Below are positions 44,944 to 54,313 of a stretch of DNA of 64,000 nt, piece by piece. The DNA lies in the NCBI GenBank assembly GCA_963759375.1, contig CAVWYY010000006.1, forward strand, positions 124,001 to 188,000, in the 5' to 3' direction. This DNA comes from DASSUW01 sp963759375 (GTDB lineage: Bacteria > Actinomycetota > Thermoleophilia > Solirubrobacterales > Solirubrobacteraceae). A program made the translations under genes and the position numbers. Each line of letters opens with the position of its first letter. The stretch's first letter is position 1. The notes under the pieces are model-generated. The model worked only from the letters and a program-made list of their open reading frames with translations, ran no database searches and had not been told where the DNA came from.

Positions 44944-46326
44944 TCAGACGCGCGCCCGCCAGCGGCGGAGCGCGCCGCTGCTGGAAGCTGAGCAGGTCCG
45001 GGGCAGTGCGCCAGGCGTCGCCGGCGCGCCCGCGGGCGCGCGCGACGCCGCCAGACGATCCCGCGGGCCAGCTCGAGCTCGCTGCCGAGCGTCTCGGTGC
45101 GCCCGGCGAGCGCGCGCAGCGGGCGCAGCGCGAGCCAGGCGAAGCCGCCGGCGAGCGCTCGGCGGCGACGAAGCGCGTCGAGCGCGCGCCGCTTGGCGGG
45201 CTCAGCCGGCCGCGCAGCGCGCGAGCAGCGTCTGCGCCTGCACCGCGCGCGGCAGGTAGCCGCGGAAGTACGCGCCGCGGCCGCCGCGCGAGCAGCCCGG
45301 CGCGCGCGCCGGCCGCTGCGACGACGTCGCCGAAGACCGCGCCGCCGTGCTGCACGTAGTCGTAGAGCGGGCGGTCGACGTACGCGACGTCGCCGGCCGC
45401 GAGCGCGACGAGCCCGAGCCAGTGGTCGTGGAACGGCAGCCCGGGCGTCTCCGGGAACGGCAGCGCCAGCTCGGCCACCTCGCGCCGGAACAGCGTCGCC
45501 GCGCCGGTGATGGTGTTGGCGACGAGCAGCGACGCGAGGTCGGTGTGGTTGTTGCGGCGGCCCTCCCACAGCGTGTCGCGCAGGACGCGGCCGTCGGCGT
45601 CGACGAGCCGCTGGTCGCAGTAGACGAGCGCGGCGGCGCCGAGCGCGGCGCGCAGCGCCGCGAGCTTGTCCGGGTGCCAGCGGTCGTCCTGGTCGCACAG
45701 CGCGAGCAGCTCGGCCTCGGGCGGCGCCAGCGCGCAGCGCCCGCTCGAAGTTGCGGTAGAAGCCGAGCCGCTCGCTCGCGAGCGCGAGACGCACGAAGCG
45801 CGTCGTCGCCCGACCACCGCGCGCGATACCGCTCGAAGCGCTCCGGGCGCGAGCCGTCGTCGCTGATCACGCAGATCCAGCGCGTCGTCGGTCTGGCGCG
45901 CGCAGCGAGTCGAGCTGCGCCGCGGAACAGCGCCGACGTCGGGCTCGTACGTCGCCATGCAGATCGCGATCAGGCCGGTCCGGCGGCGCGCCGGCGCCGC
46001 AGCGCCGACCGCGATGCGCCCGAGCGGTGCTCGATCGCGCCTCGCGAGCCGCGCGGCGCCGAGCTCGACCGGTCTCGCCGGCCGCGCGGCCGGCGATCGG
46101 CACCGTGCGCCCAGAAGCCGCTGCGGAAGCCGCCGTCGGCCAGGACGACGCCGGCCGCGGCATCCGCAGGCCGCCGCGCGCGTGCGCCGTGCCGTCGACG
46201 CAGTCGAGCCCGCGACGTCCGCGCCGCGGCGAAGCACGTGCCGTAGACAGAAGACGGCGGTGGCGGTGCCGGCGGCAGCGCGGCGGGCAGCGGGCTCTCG
46301 AGGGTCGCGACCAGCTCAGCGCTCAC
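44944..46326 (-). CDS. GT2 glycosyltransferase with N-terminal extension (frameshifted)
   Basis: Reconstructed at about 455 residues. An N-terminal region with YGTCFAAGADVAG is followed by a GT-A domain: IAICMATYEPDVG at the first strand, CDQDDRWHPDKLAALRAAL, then DQRLVDADGRVL, NNHTDLASLLVANTITGAAT and FHDHWLGLVALAAGDVAYVD. The end (ALRRWRARV, TGA at 44944) is basic. It is a close paralogue of the N-terminal half of the fusion at 50.4-53.1 kb, including the GTCFA motif. A rhamnosyl- or hexosyltransferase role is likely. GTG at 46326 has TAGGTT 8 nt upstream. Confidence 0.78.
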
Positions 46327-46334
46327 GCGGCGGG

Positions 46335-46344
46335 AACCTATCCT
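46335..46344. promoter_or_regulatory. bidirectional promoter core, two -10 boxes sharing TA
   Basis: AACCTATCCT reads TAGGTT on the minus strand (8 nt before GTG 46326) and TATCCT on the plus strand (11 nt before ATG 46356), overlapping by the central TA. The start codons are 29 bp apart. Confidence 0.55.
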
Positions 46345-46355
46345 TCGCGCACACG

Positions 46356-47426
46356 ATGACGGCCGAGCCCCTCCGACGAGCAGCCGACCTGGCCGACGCC
46401 CGCGCGTACCTCGCGGCCGCCCGCGAGCCGCGCGCCGCGCGGCCGGGCCCGGCGCGGAGGCGCTGCGCGGCGCCTACCTCGACCTGCTCAAGCTCGCGCC
46501 TCTGCGACCTGGCCGGCGCCAGCACCATGTCGGTCGGCGCCGATGCCGACGGCACGCGTGATGTCGCGCGAGCTGCGCGGCGACGACCGCGGCTGCGCGC
46601 GGCCGGGATGGACTGGCCGCTGCAGGGCCTGACGATGGTCGGCCTCGGCCGGCTCGACGACCTGCAGGCGCTGCGTCGAGGCGGTCGTCGCCGACGGCGT
46701 CGAGGGCGACCTGATCGAGGCCGGCTCGTGGCGCGGCGGCGCGTCGATGCTCATGCGCGCCACGCTCGACACGCTCGGCGACGACGCGCACCGTCTGGGT
46801 CGCCGACTCGTTCCAGGGCTTCCCGGAGCTCGACGACGCGACGAGCACGGCGCCGGCTGGGCGCGTTCGACTTCCTCGCGGTGCCGGTCGAGGAGGTGCG
46901 CGACGAACTTCGCCCGGCTCGGGCTGGAGCGCGGCGTCGAGTTCGTGCCCGGGCTTCTTCGAGGAGACGCTGCCGCGCTCGCCGGCCGGCGCTGGGCGAT
47001 CGTCCGGCTCGACGCCGACAGCTACGAGGCGACGCGGCTGGCGCTCGGTCGCCTCTACCCCGGCCTGGCGGTCGGCGGCTACCTGGTCGTCGACGACTAC
47101 GGCTCGTTCGAGGGCTGCCGCCGGGCGGTCGACGAGTTCCGCGCGCGAGCACGGCATCGACGAGCCGATCGAGCAGATCGACCACACCGGCGCGCGCTGG
47201 CGCGCGCGACCGAGCGACGCCGATCGCGGTCGCGCCCGGCGCCCGCCGCGCGCCGCCGCGCCGCGCGCGCGACCGCGGCGACCGGCCGCGCGACCGCGCA
47301 CGTCCCGACCGCGCCGCGAGCTCGAGCTCGCGCGCGCGAGGTCGCCGCAGCTGCAGGAGCGGCTGCGCGCCGCCGAGGCGCGGATCGGGCTGCGGCCGTG
47401 GCTGCGCGCGGAGGCTCGGCCGATGA
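46356..47426 (+). CDS. TylF/MycF-type O-methyltransferase (frameshifted)
   Basis: Reconstructed core: YLDLLKLALCDLAG, SRELRGDDR, MDWPLQGLTMVGLGRLDDL, the SAM-binding DLIEAGSWRGGASMLMRATL, WVADSFQGFPELD, IVRLDADSYEATRLAL and YLVVDDYGSFEGCRRAVDEF. These are hallmark motifs of macrocin-type sugar O-methyltransferases, Mg2+-dependent enzymes acting on nucleotide-linked or glycan-bound sugars. A C-terminal helical tail (QLQERLRAAEARIGLRPWL) follows. Its TGA at 47426 overlaps the next ATG. It probably methylates a sugar of the exported glycan. Confidence 0.8.
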   Translation: MTAEPLRRAADLADARAYLAAAREPRAARPGPARRRCAAPTSTCSSSRLCDLAGASTMSVGADADGTRDVARAARRRPRLRAAGMDWPLQGLTMVGLGRLDDLQALRRGGRRRRRRGRPDRGRLVARRRVDAHARHARHARRRRAPSGSPTRSRASRSSTTRRARRRLGAFDFLAVPVEEVRDELRPARAGARRRVRARASSRRRCRARRPALGDRPARRRQLRGDAAGARSPLPRPGGRRLPGRRRLRLVRGLPPGGRRVPRASTASTSRSSRSTTPARAGARDRATPIAVAPGARRAPPRRARDRGDRPRDRARPDRAASSSSRARGRRSCRSGCAPPRRGSGCGRGCARRLGR

Positions 47427-48295
47427 TCGTCTTCGCCTCTCGATCACCGACCCGGAGATCTACGAGCGCTGCGCGGAGCCGGGCATCCGGCTCGCCGCCG
47501 AGCCGGACTCCGAGGTGATCGCCAACGCCGCCGCCGGGCTCGCTGTTCCGCTCCTACAACCTGATCCTCGACACGCGTCGCCGAGCGCGACGACCTCGAG
47601 GCGCTCGTGCTCGCTGCACCAGGACGCCGAGATCACCGACCCCGACTTCTGCGCCAAGCTGCGGCGCGCGCTGGCCGACCCGGACGTCGGCGTCGTCGGC
47701 TGCGTCGGCGCGATCGGCGTGCGCAGCATCGCCTGGTGGGAGGGCTCGGTCACCTGGGCGTCGTTCACCCACCGCTACGGCGAGCTGGGCGGCGGCGAGC
47801 TGCCGGCGTTCTCCTGGAACGGCGACGAGATGCCCGCCTACGCGCGCACCGGCGAGGTCGACACCGTCGACGGCTTCGTGCTCGGCCTGTCGCCGTGGGT
47901 GGTGCGCAACGTCCGCTTCGACGAGTCGCTCGGCCAGCTGCACGGCTACGACTTCGACTTCTGCCTGCAGGTGCGCGAGGCCGGCCGCAAGGTCGTCACC
48001 GAGGACTTCAAGGTCATCCACCACCACTCGCTCGACCTGGTCAGCGAGCCCGGAGACGTGGATCCAGGCGCACATGCGCGTCGCCGAGAAGTGGGACGGG
48101 AAGATGCCGGGCGTCGGCGAGGCCGGCGGCGACTGGAAGCAGCGCGCGCGCCGCGCCGAGGCCGAGGCGGCCGCGACGCGCGCGCTCGCCGTGTCCACGC
48201 AGCTCAAGTCCGACGCGCGCGAGCGGCAGCTCGAGCGGAGCTCGAGGAGATCACCGAGAGCATCAGCTGGCGGATCACGGAGCCGCTGCGGCGGC
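47423..48295 (+). CDS. GT2-like glycosyltransferase with C-terminal coiled coil
   Basis: The protein begins MIVFAS, then ITDPEIYERCAEPGIRLAAE, LFRSYNLILD, and a long clean stretch with LHQDAEITDPDFCAKLRRAL, ALADPDVGVVGCVGAIG and GFVLGLSPWVVRNVRFDE. LHGYDFDFCLQVREAGRKVV is the acceptor-side motif of such GT2 proteins. The tail (ARERQLERELEEITESISWR) is helical and ends in the ITEPLRRLN pattern common on actinobacterial glycan enzymes. No stop is visible in any plus frame until 48870, so the end is set at the convergent methyltransferase and is approximate. Confidence 0.75.
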
Positions 48296-49331
48296 TCAAC
48301 GCGCTGGCGCCGGCGCCGGCCGCCGGCGCGCTCGTCGTCGCCGAGCGCGCGGCGGATGTCGTCCTTCGAGACGACCGACTGCCACGTCGCGATCCCGACG
48401 CGCTCGCGCAGCCGCGACAGCCGCTCGGCGACCCGAACGCGCTCGAGTCGAGCAGCCGCCGCAGGACGGCCTCCTGGCGCGCGGCGCGCTCGCTGCGCCC
48501 GCGCCGCCTCGACCATCTGGAAGTGCGACGAGGCGAGGTGCAGCACGCGGTTGGCCTCCAGCCGCTCGAGCAGCGGGTTGCGGTCCCAGGGCTCGAGCGA
48601 CCTCGGCGACCGCGTCGGCCCACGGCGCGACCGCGTGCCAGACGACGCCGAGGCCGAAGAACGCCGGCACGACGGCCAGCCGCAGGCCGTCGTGCGCGCT
48701 CGACGAAGTCCTCGACCGCGGTCAGCACGCCGTTGCGCGGCCCGCCCTCGCGCGCCGCCGGCCCAGCGGTACGGCAGCCCGCCGGCGCGGATCCCGGGAT
48801 CGCCCGGGAACAGCCCGCCGCCCTCGTCGATCGGCTGGCGGTGCTCCTCGGGGATCAGCTCGGGTCGTAGTAGTCGTCGCGGCGGCGCGTGCGGCCAGCA
48901 GACGTCGTGGAACAGCAGCAGCGGCAGGTCGCGTCGCCGGCGCCGCTCGGCGATCAGCCGCAGCTCCTCGCTGACCGTGTAGTAGTTGTGGTCGCCGTCG
49001 ATGACCGCGGCGTCCGGGAGCGGGATGCTGCGCGCAGCGCCTCGAGGCTGGTCTCGCGGACGAGCTCGAGCTCGGGGCGCTCGCTCGGCGAGCTCGACGA
49101 GCCGGCGCGCGGCGACGGGTCGATCGCGCCGACACGCGCGCGCCGCTCCCGGCCGCCCAGTCGACGAGCAGGCCGGTGAGGTCGCCGGCGTAGGCGCCGA
49201 CCTCGACGACCGAGCGCGCGCCGGCCGCGTCGAGGCACCGGCACGATAGCTCGGCCAGCGTGATCAGCGAGGCGCCCCAGTGGCCCGGGGTCGTTCGCGT
49301 ACGGGTCGATGTTCGGAGACAGCCGCTCCAT
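48296..49331 (-). CDS. class I SAM-dependent methyltransferase (frameshifted)
   Basis: Stitched frames give about 340 residues. The start is MERLSPNIDPYANDPG, the SAM site is SVVEVGAYAGDLTGLLVDW-like, followed by ARVSAIDPSPRAG and the family signature AVIDGDHNYYTVSEELRL. A middle with LLLFHDVCWPHARRDDYYDP is typical of Methyltransf_24-type enzymes, and a helical tail contains ERLSRLRERVGIATWQSVV. It probably modifies a sugar or polyol of the glycan. TAGACT lies 11 nt before the ATG. Confidence 0.75.
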
Positions 49332-49342
49332 AGGGCGCGGCG

Positions 49343-49348
49343 AGTCTA
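49343..49348 (-). promoter_or_regulatory. putative -10 element (TAGACT)
   Basis: TAGACT ends 11 nt before the ATG at 49331. Its TAG is the likely stop of the upstream methyltransferase gene. Confidence 0.35.
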
Positions 49349-50388
49349 GACGGCCCGCAGCGGTGAGCATGACCTGGAAGAGGTCGCCGATCAGCACGTC
49401 GGCGTGCCGCAGCTCGAACCGCGCGACCAGCGCTCGCGGACGTAGGGCAGCGTGATGACGGTCTCGCCGTAGGTCATCTCGCCGCCCTCGTACTGCGGGT
49501 GCGCGGGGTCGGCGGGGTGCGGCGCGAACAGGTAGCGGGGCTCGTCGGCGCGGCGCCGGGCCCGAGCGCGGTGCAGCGCTGCGCGTCAGAAGCGCAGGTA
49601 CTCGGGCGGGCGGACCGTGACGACGAGCATCGCCGCCCGGCGCCGAGCGCGGCGTGCAGCGCGCGCCAGGCAGCGCTCATGCGCCCGCTCGGACAGGTGC
49701 GTGAAGACCGAGAACGCGAACGCGAGGTCGAACGCCCGTCGAACGGCAGGCGGTCGGGCACGAACTCGACTGCGCAAGCGTGCGCGGGCACGCCGCGTGT
49801 CGCGGCAGACGTCGAGGATGCCCTCGACCGGGTCGCAGCCGAACAGGCCGCCCGGGCGTCGACGTCGCGCGCCAGGAAGCGCGTCAGCCGGCCCCAGCCG
49901 CAGCCGAAGTCGAGCACGCGCGCGCTCGGCGGCGCAGCGGCCGGCGAAGCGGCTCGCGCAGGCGCCCGTAGAACGCCGCGCTCTGCGCCGCCAGCCGCGC
50001 GCCGCTGGCGCCGTTCCACAGCTCCTGGAGCGCCGGGTCGCGGCACGTCCGGCAGCAGCGCGCGGATGTGCGGATGACGCGTCGTACTCCTGCGTGAGCA
50101 GCAGCGCCCACAGGTCGGTCGTCGAGCTCGCGGAACAGCGCGAGCGCTCCGGGCCGCCGGCCGCGCACGCGCGTCGATGCGCGCCAAGCGCTCGCCGTGA
50201 CGCCTCGAGCCAGGTGTCGTAGCGCCCGGCGGCCGGGCGGCGGCGAGTCTCGGCGGGCGCGGCGTACGCCGCGCGGCGCCCCGGCCGAGCGCCCGCAGCG
50301 GCCGCGTGACGCGCCAGCTCAGCGACGACTCGTACTCGCGGCGGAGCACGTCCAGCTCGAGGCGGCGCCGCGCCGGTCCGATCGACAT
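49346..50388 (-). CDS. class I SAM-dependent methyltransferase with N-terminal helix (frameshifted)
   Basis: The N-terminus has LELDVLRREYESSLSWRVTR, the SLSWR pattern seen on glycan-assembly proteins. The SAM-binding motif is VLDFGCGWGRLTRFLARDV, then LFGCDPVEGILDVCRDTR and DLAFAFSVFTHLSERAHERC. The end includes YEGGEMTYGETVITLPYVRE. Length is about 345 residues once frames are joined. It would methylate a glycan component. TACCCT lies 6 nt before its ATG. Confidence 0.77.
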
Positions 50389-50394
50389 GGCGGC

Positions 50395-50404
50395 AGGGTA
50401 CGCT
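50395..50404. promoter_or_regulatory. bidirectional promoter core, two -10 boxes sharing TA
   Basis: AGGGTACGCT reads TACCCT on the minus strand (6 nt before ATG 50388) and TACGCT on the plus strand (10 nt before TTG 50415), overlapping by the central TA. The start codons are 26 bp apart. Confidence 0.55.
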
Positions 50405-50414
50405 CGGACGCGCC

Positions 50415-53099
50415 TTGGCCGCCGAGACCGCCCAGCCGACCGAGCCGCCCCGAGGCAGCGGAGGGCGGCCTGGACGTGCGCCTCGACGCGCCGCTCCCGC
50501 GCAGCTGGCGGTCGGCTCGCGGCACCGCGCTGTTCGTCTGCGGCACGTGCTTCGCGCCCGGGCGAGCGGATCGCCGCGCTGGCGCTGGTCGTCGACGGCG
50601 AGGAGCAGCCGGTGATGGCCCACGGCATGCCGCGGCTGGACCTGCTGCGCGCCACGGGGGAGCCGCCGCCAGCTACCGCGCGGCTTCTGGGGCCTCGCCC
50701 GGATCGCTGCCCGCGCACGGCGCGGTGCGAGCTCGCGCTGCGCGCCCGGCTCGGGCGGCGGCGCGCGAGCGTCACGGCGGAGCTCGCGGACGCATCGCCG
50801 TGGCGCCAGCGCCGCCGGAGCCGCTGCCCGGCGCGCCGCACGTGGCGATCTGCATGGCGACGTACGAGCCGCCGCTCGAGCTGTTCCGCCGCCAGGTCGA
50901 GTCGATCCGCGCGCAGACCCACGCGGACTGGGTGTGCGTCGTCAGCGACGACTGCTCGGGGCCCGGGCACGATCGCCGCGATGCGAGGAGGTGCTCGGCG
51001 ACGACGCGCGCTTCGTGCTCTCGCGCTCGGACCGCGGCGGCGCGGCTTCTACGCAACTTCGAGCGCGCGCTGGCGCTCGCGCCGGCCGGCGCCCGCTACG
51101 TCGCGCATGGCCGACCAGGACGACGCCTGGCACCCGGACAAGCTCGACGACGCTGCGTCGGCCGCGATCGGCGACGCGAAGCTCGTCTACAGCGACCAGC
51201 GGATCATCGCCGAGGACGGGTCGCTGATCGCCGAGACGTACTGGGGCGGCGCGCGCAACAACCACACGAGCCTGCTCTCGCTGCTCGTGGCCAACGCCGT
51301 GACCGGCGCCGCGTCGCTGTTCCCGCGCGTCGCTGCTCGACGACGCGCTGCCGTTCCCGCCCGCCCAGTTCGCGCACTTCCACGACCACTGGATCGCGCT
51401 CACCGCGCTCGCGCTCGGCGAGATCGCTTCGTCGACCGCCCGCTCTACGACTACGTGCAGCACGGCGACGCGACGCTCGGTCACGCCGACGCGAACCGCA
51501 TGACCGGCCTGCGCGACCGGCTGACGTCCGCGCGCCGCGGCCCGCGCGAGCGGATCCGGCTGTGGCGCATGCACTACTTCGTCGACGTCTGCCGGCTGCT
51601 GCAGTTCGCGACGGTGCTGCAACTGCGCTGCGGCGACCGGATGCGCCGCGCGCAAGCGGCGCGGCGCTGGCGCGGTTCGCGCGCGCCGAGCGTCGCTGCC
51701 GCGCGCTCGCGCGGCCTCGCGCTGCGCGGCGCGCGCGAGCTCGTCGCGCCGGCGGCCCGAGACGCTGGGCGCCGAGTGGATGCTCTCGCACGCGCTCGTC
51801 TGGCGCCGTGCTGCTCGCGGCCACCGCGCGCGACCGGCCGCAGCGCGGCCTGCGGCTCGACGCCGTCCCGCCGCCGGTGCTCGACCCGCGGCCGGGCGCC
51901 CGCGCGCCCGGCGACCCGGAGCTGCGCGCAGTCGCCGAGAAGATCGCGCCGCTGCGGCTCGCGGTCCGCGACGACGCGCCGCCGCGCGTCAACGTCCTGA
52001 TCCCGACGTTCGACCTGCAGCACTTCTTCGGCGGCTACATCGCCAAGCTCAATCTGGCCCGGCGGCTCGCCGAGCGCGGCGCGCGGGTGCGCGTCGTGAC
52101 GGTCGACCCGGTCGGGCCGCTGCCGCGCGACTGGCGGCGCGCAGGTGGAGGGCTACAGCGGGCTCGCGGGGGTGTTCGACGAGGGTCGAGGTGGCGTTCG
52201 GCCGCGAGTCGCCGGGGCTCGAGGTCAGCCGCGACGACGCGTTCGTGGCGACCACGTGGTGGACGGCGCACATCGCCCACGCGGCGCTGCGCGCTCGGCG
52301 GCGAGCGGTTCCTGTACCTGATCCAGGAGTACGAGCCGTTCACGTTCCCGATGGGCAGCTACGCCGCGCTGGCCGACGAGTCGTACCGCTTCCCGCACGA
52401 CGCGCTGTTCTCCTCCGAGCTGCTGCGCGACTACTTCCGCCGCCACGGGCTCGGCGTGTACGGCGGCGGGCGAGGCGGCGAGGCGTCGGCGTCGTTCCAG
52501 AACGCGATCACGCCGGTCGACGCCGACGCCGCCGCGCTCGCCGGCGCTCGCCCGCGCCGGCTGCTGTTCTATGCGCGGCCCGAGCCGCACGCGGCGCGCA
52601 ACATGTTCGAGCTCGGCGTGCTCGCGCTCGGCCGCGCGATCGAGCGCGGCGCGTTGCCGGCGGCTGGGAGCTGCACGGCATCGGCACCGTGCGGCCGCCC
52701 GCCGGGTCGACCTCGGCGGCGGCGCGTTCCTCGAGCTGCTCCCGCGCTCGGCGCAGGGCGAGTACGCGGGCGTGCTGCGCGCGCACGACGTCGGGCTCGC
52801 GCTCATGTACACGCCGCACCCGAGCCTCGTGCCGATCGAGATGGCGTCGGCCGGGATGCTCACGGTCACGAACACGTTCGAGAACAAGACCGCGGAGGCG
52901 CTGGCCGCGATCTCGCCGAACCTGCTGGCGGCCGAGCCGGGGGTCGAGGCGTCGCCGACGCGCTGTGCGCGGCCGCGGCGGCGCGTCGACGGACGCGGAC
53001 CGCGCGCTGCCGGCAGCCAGGTCGCGCTGGAGCCGCGACTGGGACGAGTCGTTCGGCGACGAGCTGCTGGACCGCGTGACCGGCTTCCTGGAGGCCTGA
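50415..53099 (+). CDS. fused GT2 and WsaF-type rhamnosyltransferase (frameshifted)
   Basis: About 890 residues when frames are joined. The first half is GT2: LFVCGTCFAPG, HVAICMATYEPPLELFRRQV, ADQDDAWHPDKLD, LVYSDQRIIAEDGSLIAETY and NNHTSLLSLLVANAVTGAAS. The second half is WsaF-like: FDLQHFFGGYIAKLNLARRL, FVATTWWTAHIAHAALR, FLYLIQEYEPFTFPMGSYAA, FPHDALFSSELLRDYFRRHG and VGLALMYTPHPSLVPIEMAS. Two enzymes in one chain suggest consecutive transfer steps. The TTG at 50415 is chosen from the -10 spacing and the absence of another start. The stop is followed directly by the acyltransferase GTG. Confidence 0.8.
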
Positions 53100-54313
53100 G
53101 TGACGGCGACGGCCGCCCGGCGGAGCGCGCCGTCGCTCGCCGTCGCTCCGCCGCCCGGGCAACCCGAGGTTCCCGCTGTTCGACTCGCTGCGCGGGATCG
53201 CGGTGCTCGGCGCGTGGTCCGTTCCACGTGGCCTGCGTGACGGGCGCGCTGGAGCGACCGACGTCGTTCGGCGACGTCGACGCGCGTGCTCGGCGCGCAT
53301 GGCGCCGACCGTGTTCTTCGCGATCTCCGGCTTCCTGCTCTACCGCCCGTGGGTCGTCGCGCGCCGCCCGGCGCCGCGACGCGTCGCGCTGCCGCGGACG
53401 CGCGTTGCGGATCCTGCCGGCGTACTGGCTGGCGCTGACGCTGCTGGCGATCTTCCCGGGCATCGTCGGCGTCGTTCAGCGGCGACTGGTGGCGGTACTA
53501 CCTGTTCCTGCAGTTGTACTCGACGGAGCACGTTGAGCCGGGGCATCCCGGTGGCGTGGACGCTGTGCGTCGAGGTCGACCTTCTACCTCGCGCTGCCGC
53601 TGTGGGCGCTGGCGTGTCGCGCGGCCGCAGCCGTCGCCGCGCAGCTCCGGTCGCGCTCGCGCGTGCGTGGCGCTCGGCCGGCGCGGCCGTGCAGGTGGCG
53701 GCGCTGCCGGCTGGAGGTCTCGCACCTGGTCGCGCCAGAGCCTGCTCGGGCAGTGACCTGGATGGCGATCGGGATGGCGCTGGCGGTCGCCAGCGTGCGG
53801 TGCGACCCGCGCGGCCGAGCGGCCGCCGGATCGCGGCCGCGCCGGCTGTGCTGGCTCGGGCGCGCTCGCGGCGTTCGCGGCCTGGCGGTCGCTGCGCAGC
53901 CACGGCGGAGGCCTGCTCGGCATCATCGCGGCGCTGCAGACGCGCCGCAGCCCGTGGCGAAGTCGCTGGGCGACGTGGTCCTGAGCGCAGTCGTCGTCAC
54001 GTGCTGTGCTGCTGCCGGCGGTGTTCGCCGGCGACGCGGCCTCCCCCACCGGGTGCTCGCGCGCGCAGCCGCTCGCTGGATCGGCGTGGTGTCGTACGGC
54101 ATCTACCTCTGGCACCTCACGATCGCCGAGTGGCTCGCGCTCGCCGTCGATGCCGTACCACTTCAGCGCCGACGGCTGGATCTGCGGACGAGATCTCGTT
54201 CGCGGCGACGACGATCCTCCTGGTGCTGACGATCGGTGCTGAGTGCGCCGTGCGGCGCTGAGCTACTACTGCGTCGAGCTGCCGTTCCTGCGGCGCAAGG
54301 ATCGCGGCGGTGA
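53100..54313 (+). CDS. acyltransferase family 3 (OafA-like) membrane protein (frameshifted)
   Basis: An integral membrane O-acyltransferase of about 400 residues with ten or so helices: PLFDSLRGIAVLGV with the family Arg, then PTVFFAISGFLLYRPWVV, RVARILPAYWLALTLLAIFP, IPVAWTLCVEVTFYLALPLW and GVVSYGIYLWHLTIAEW. It would acetylate or acylate sugars of the glycan. The GTG directly follows the preceding TGA (TGAGTG). The end, near TGA at 54311-54313, needs one base added to restore the frame. Confidence 0.8.

Larger units (their letters stand above)
40895..54310. other. block of dense single-base indels across the glycan locus
   Basis: Nearly every gene here is split into alternating frames, while recognisable protein continues across each break, usually after removing one base (for example near 41202, 41399, 41640, 43660, 44030 and 44385) and sometimes after adding one (near 42075 and 52660). 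Clean stretches of 200-450 bp occur (44400-44760, 47607-48050). No transposon or partial deletion is seen. A local consensus-quality defect fits better than gene decay; coordinates within the block are therefore approximate. Confidence 0.8.

Noticed and set aside
41000..54300. A regular spacing or line-wrap artefact behind the indels
   Set aside because: I compared approximate break positions and found intervals from about 20 to over 400 bp with no fixed period.
40990..54310. Programmed ribosomal frameshifting or genuine pseudogenisation as an explanation for the broken genes
   Set aside because: Breaks are too many, have no slippery-site pattern, affect both strands alike and leave all motifs intact; consensus error is simpler.
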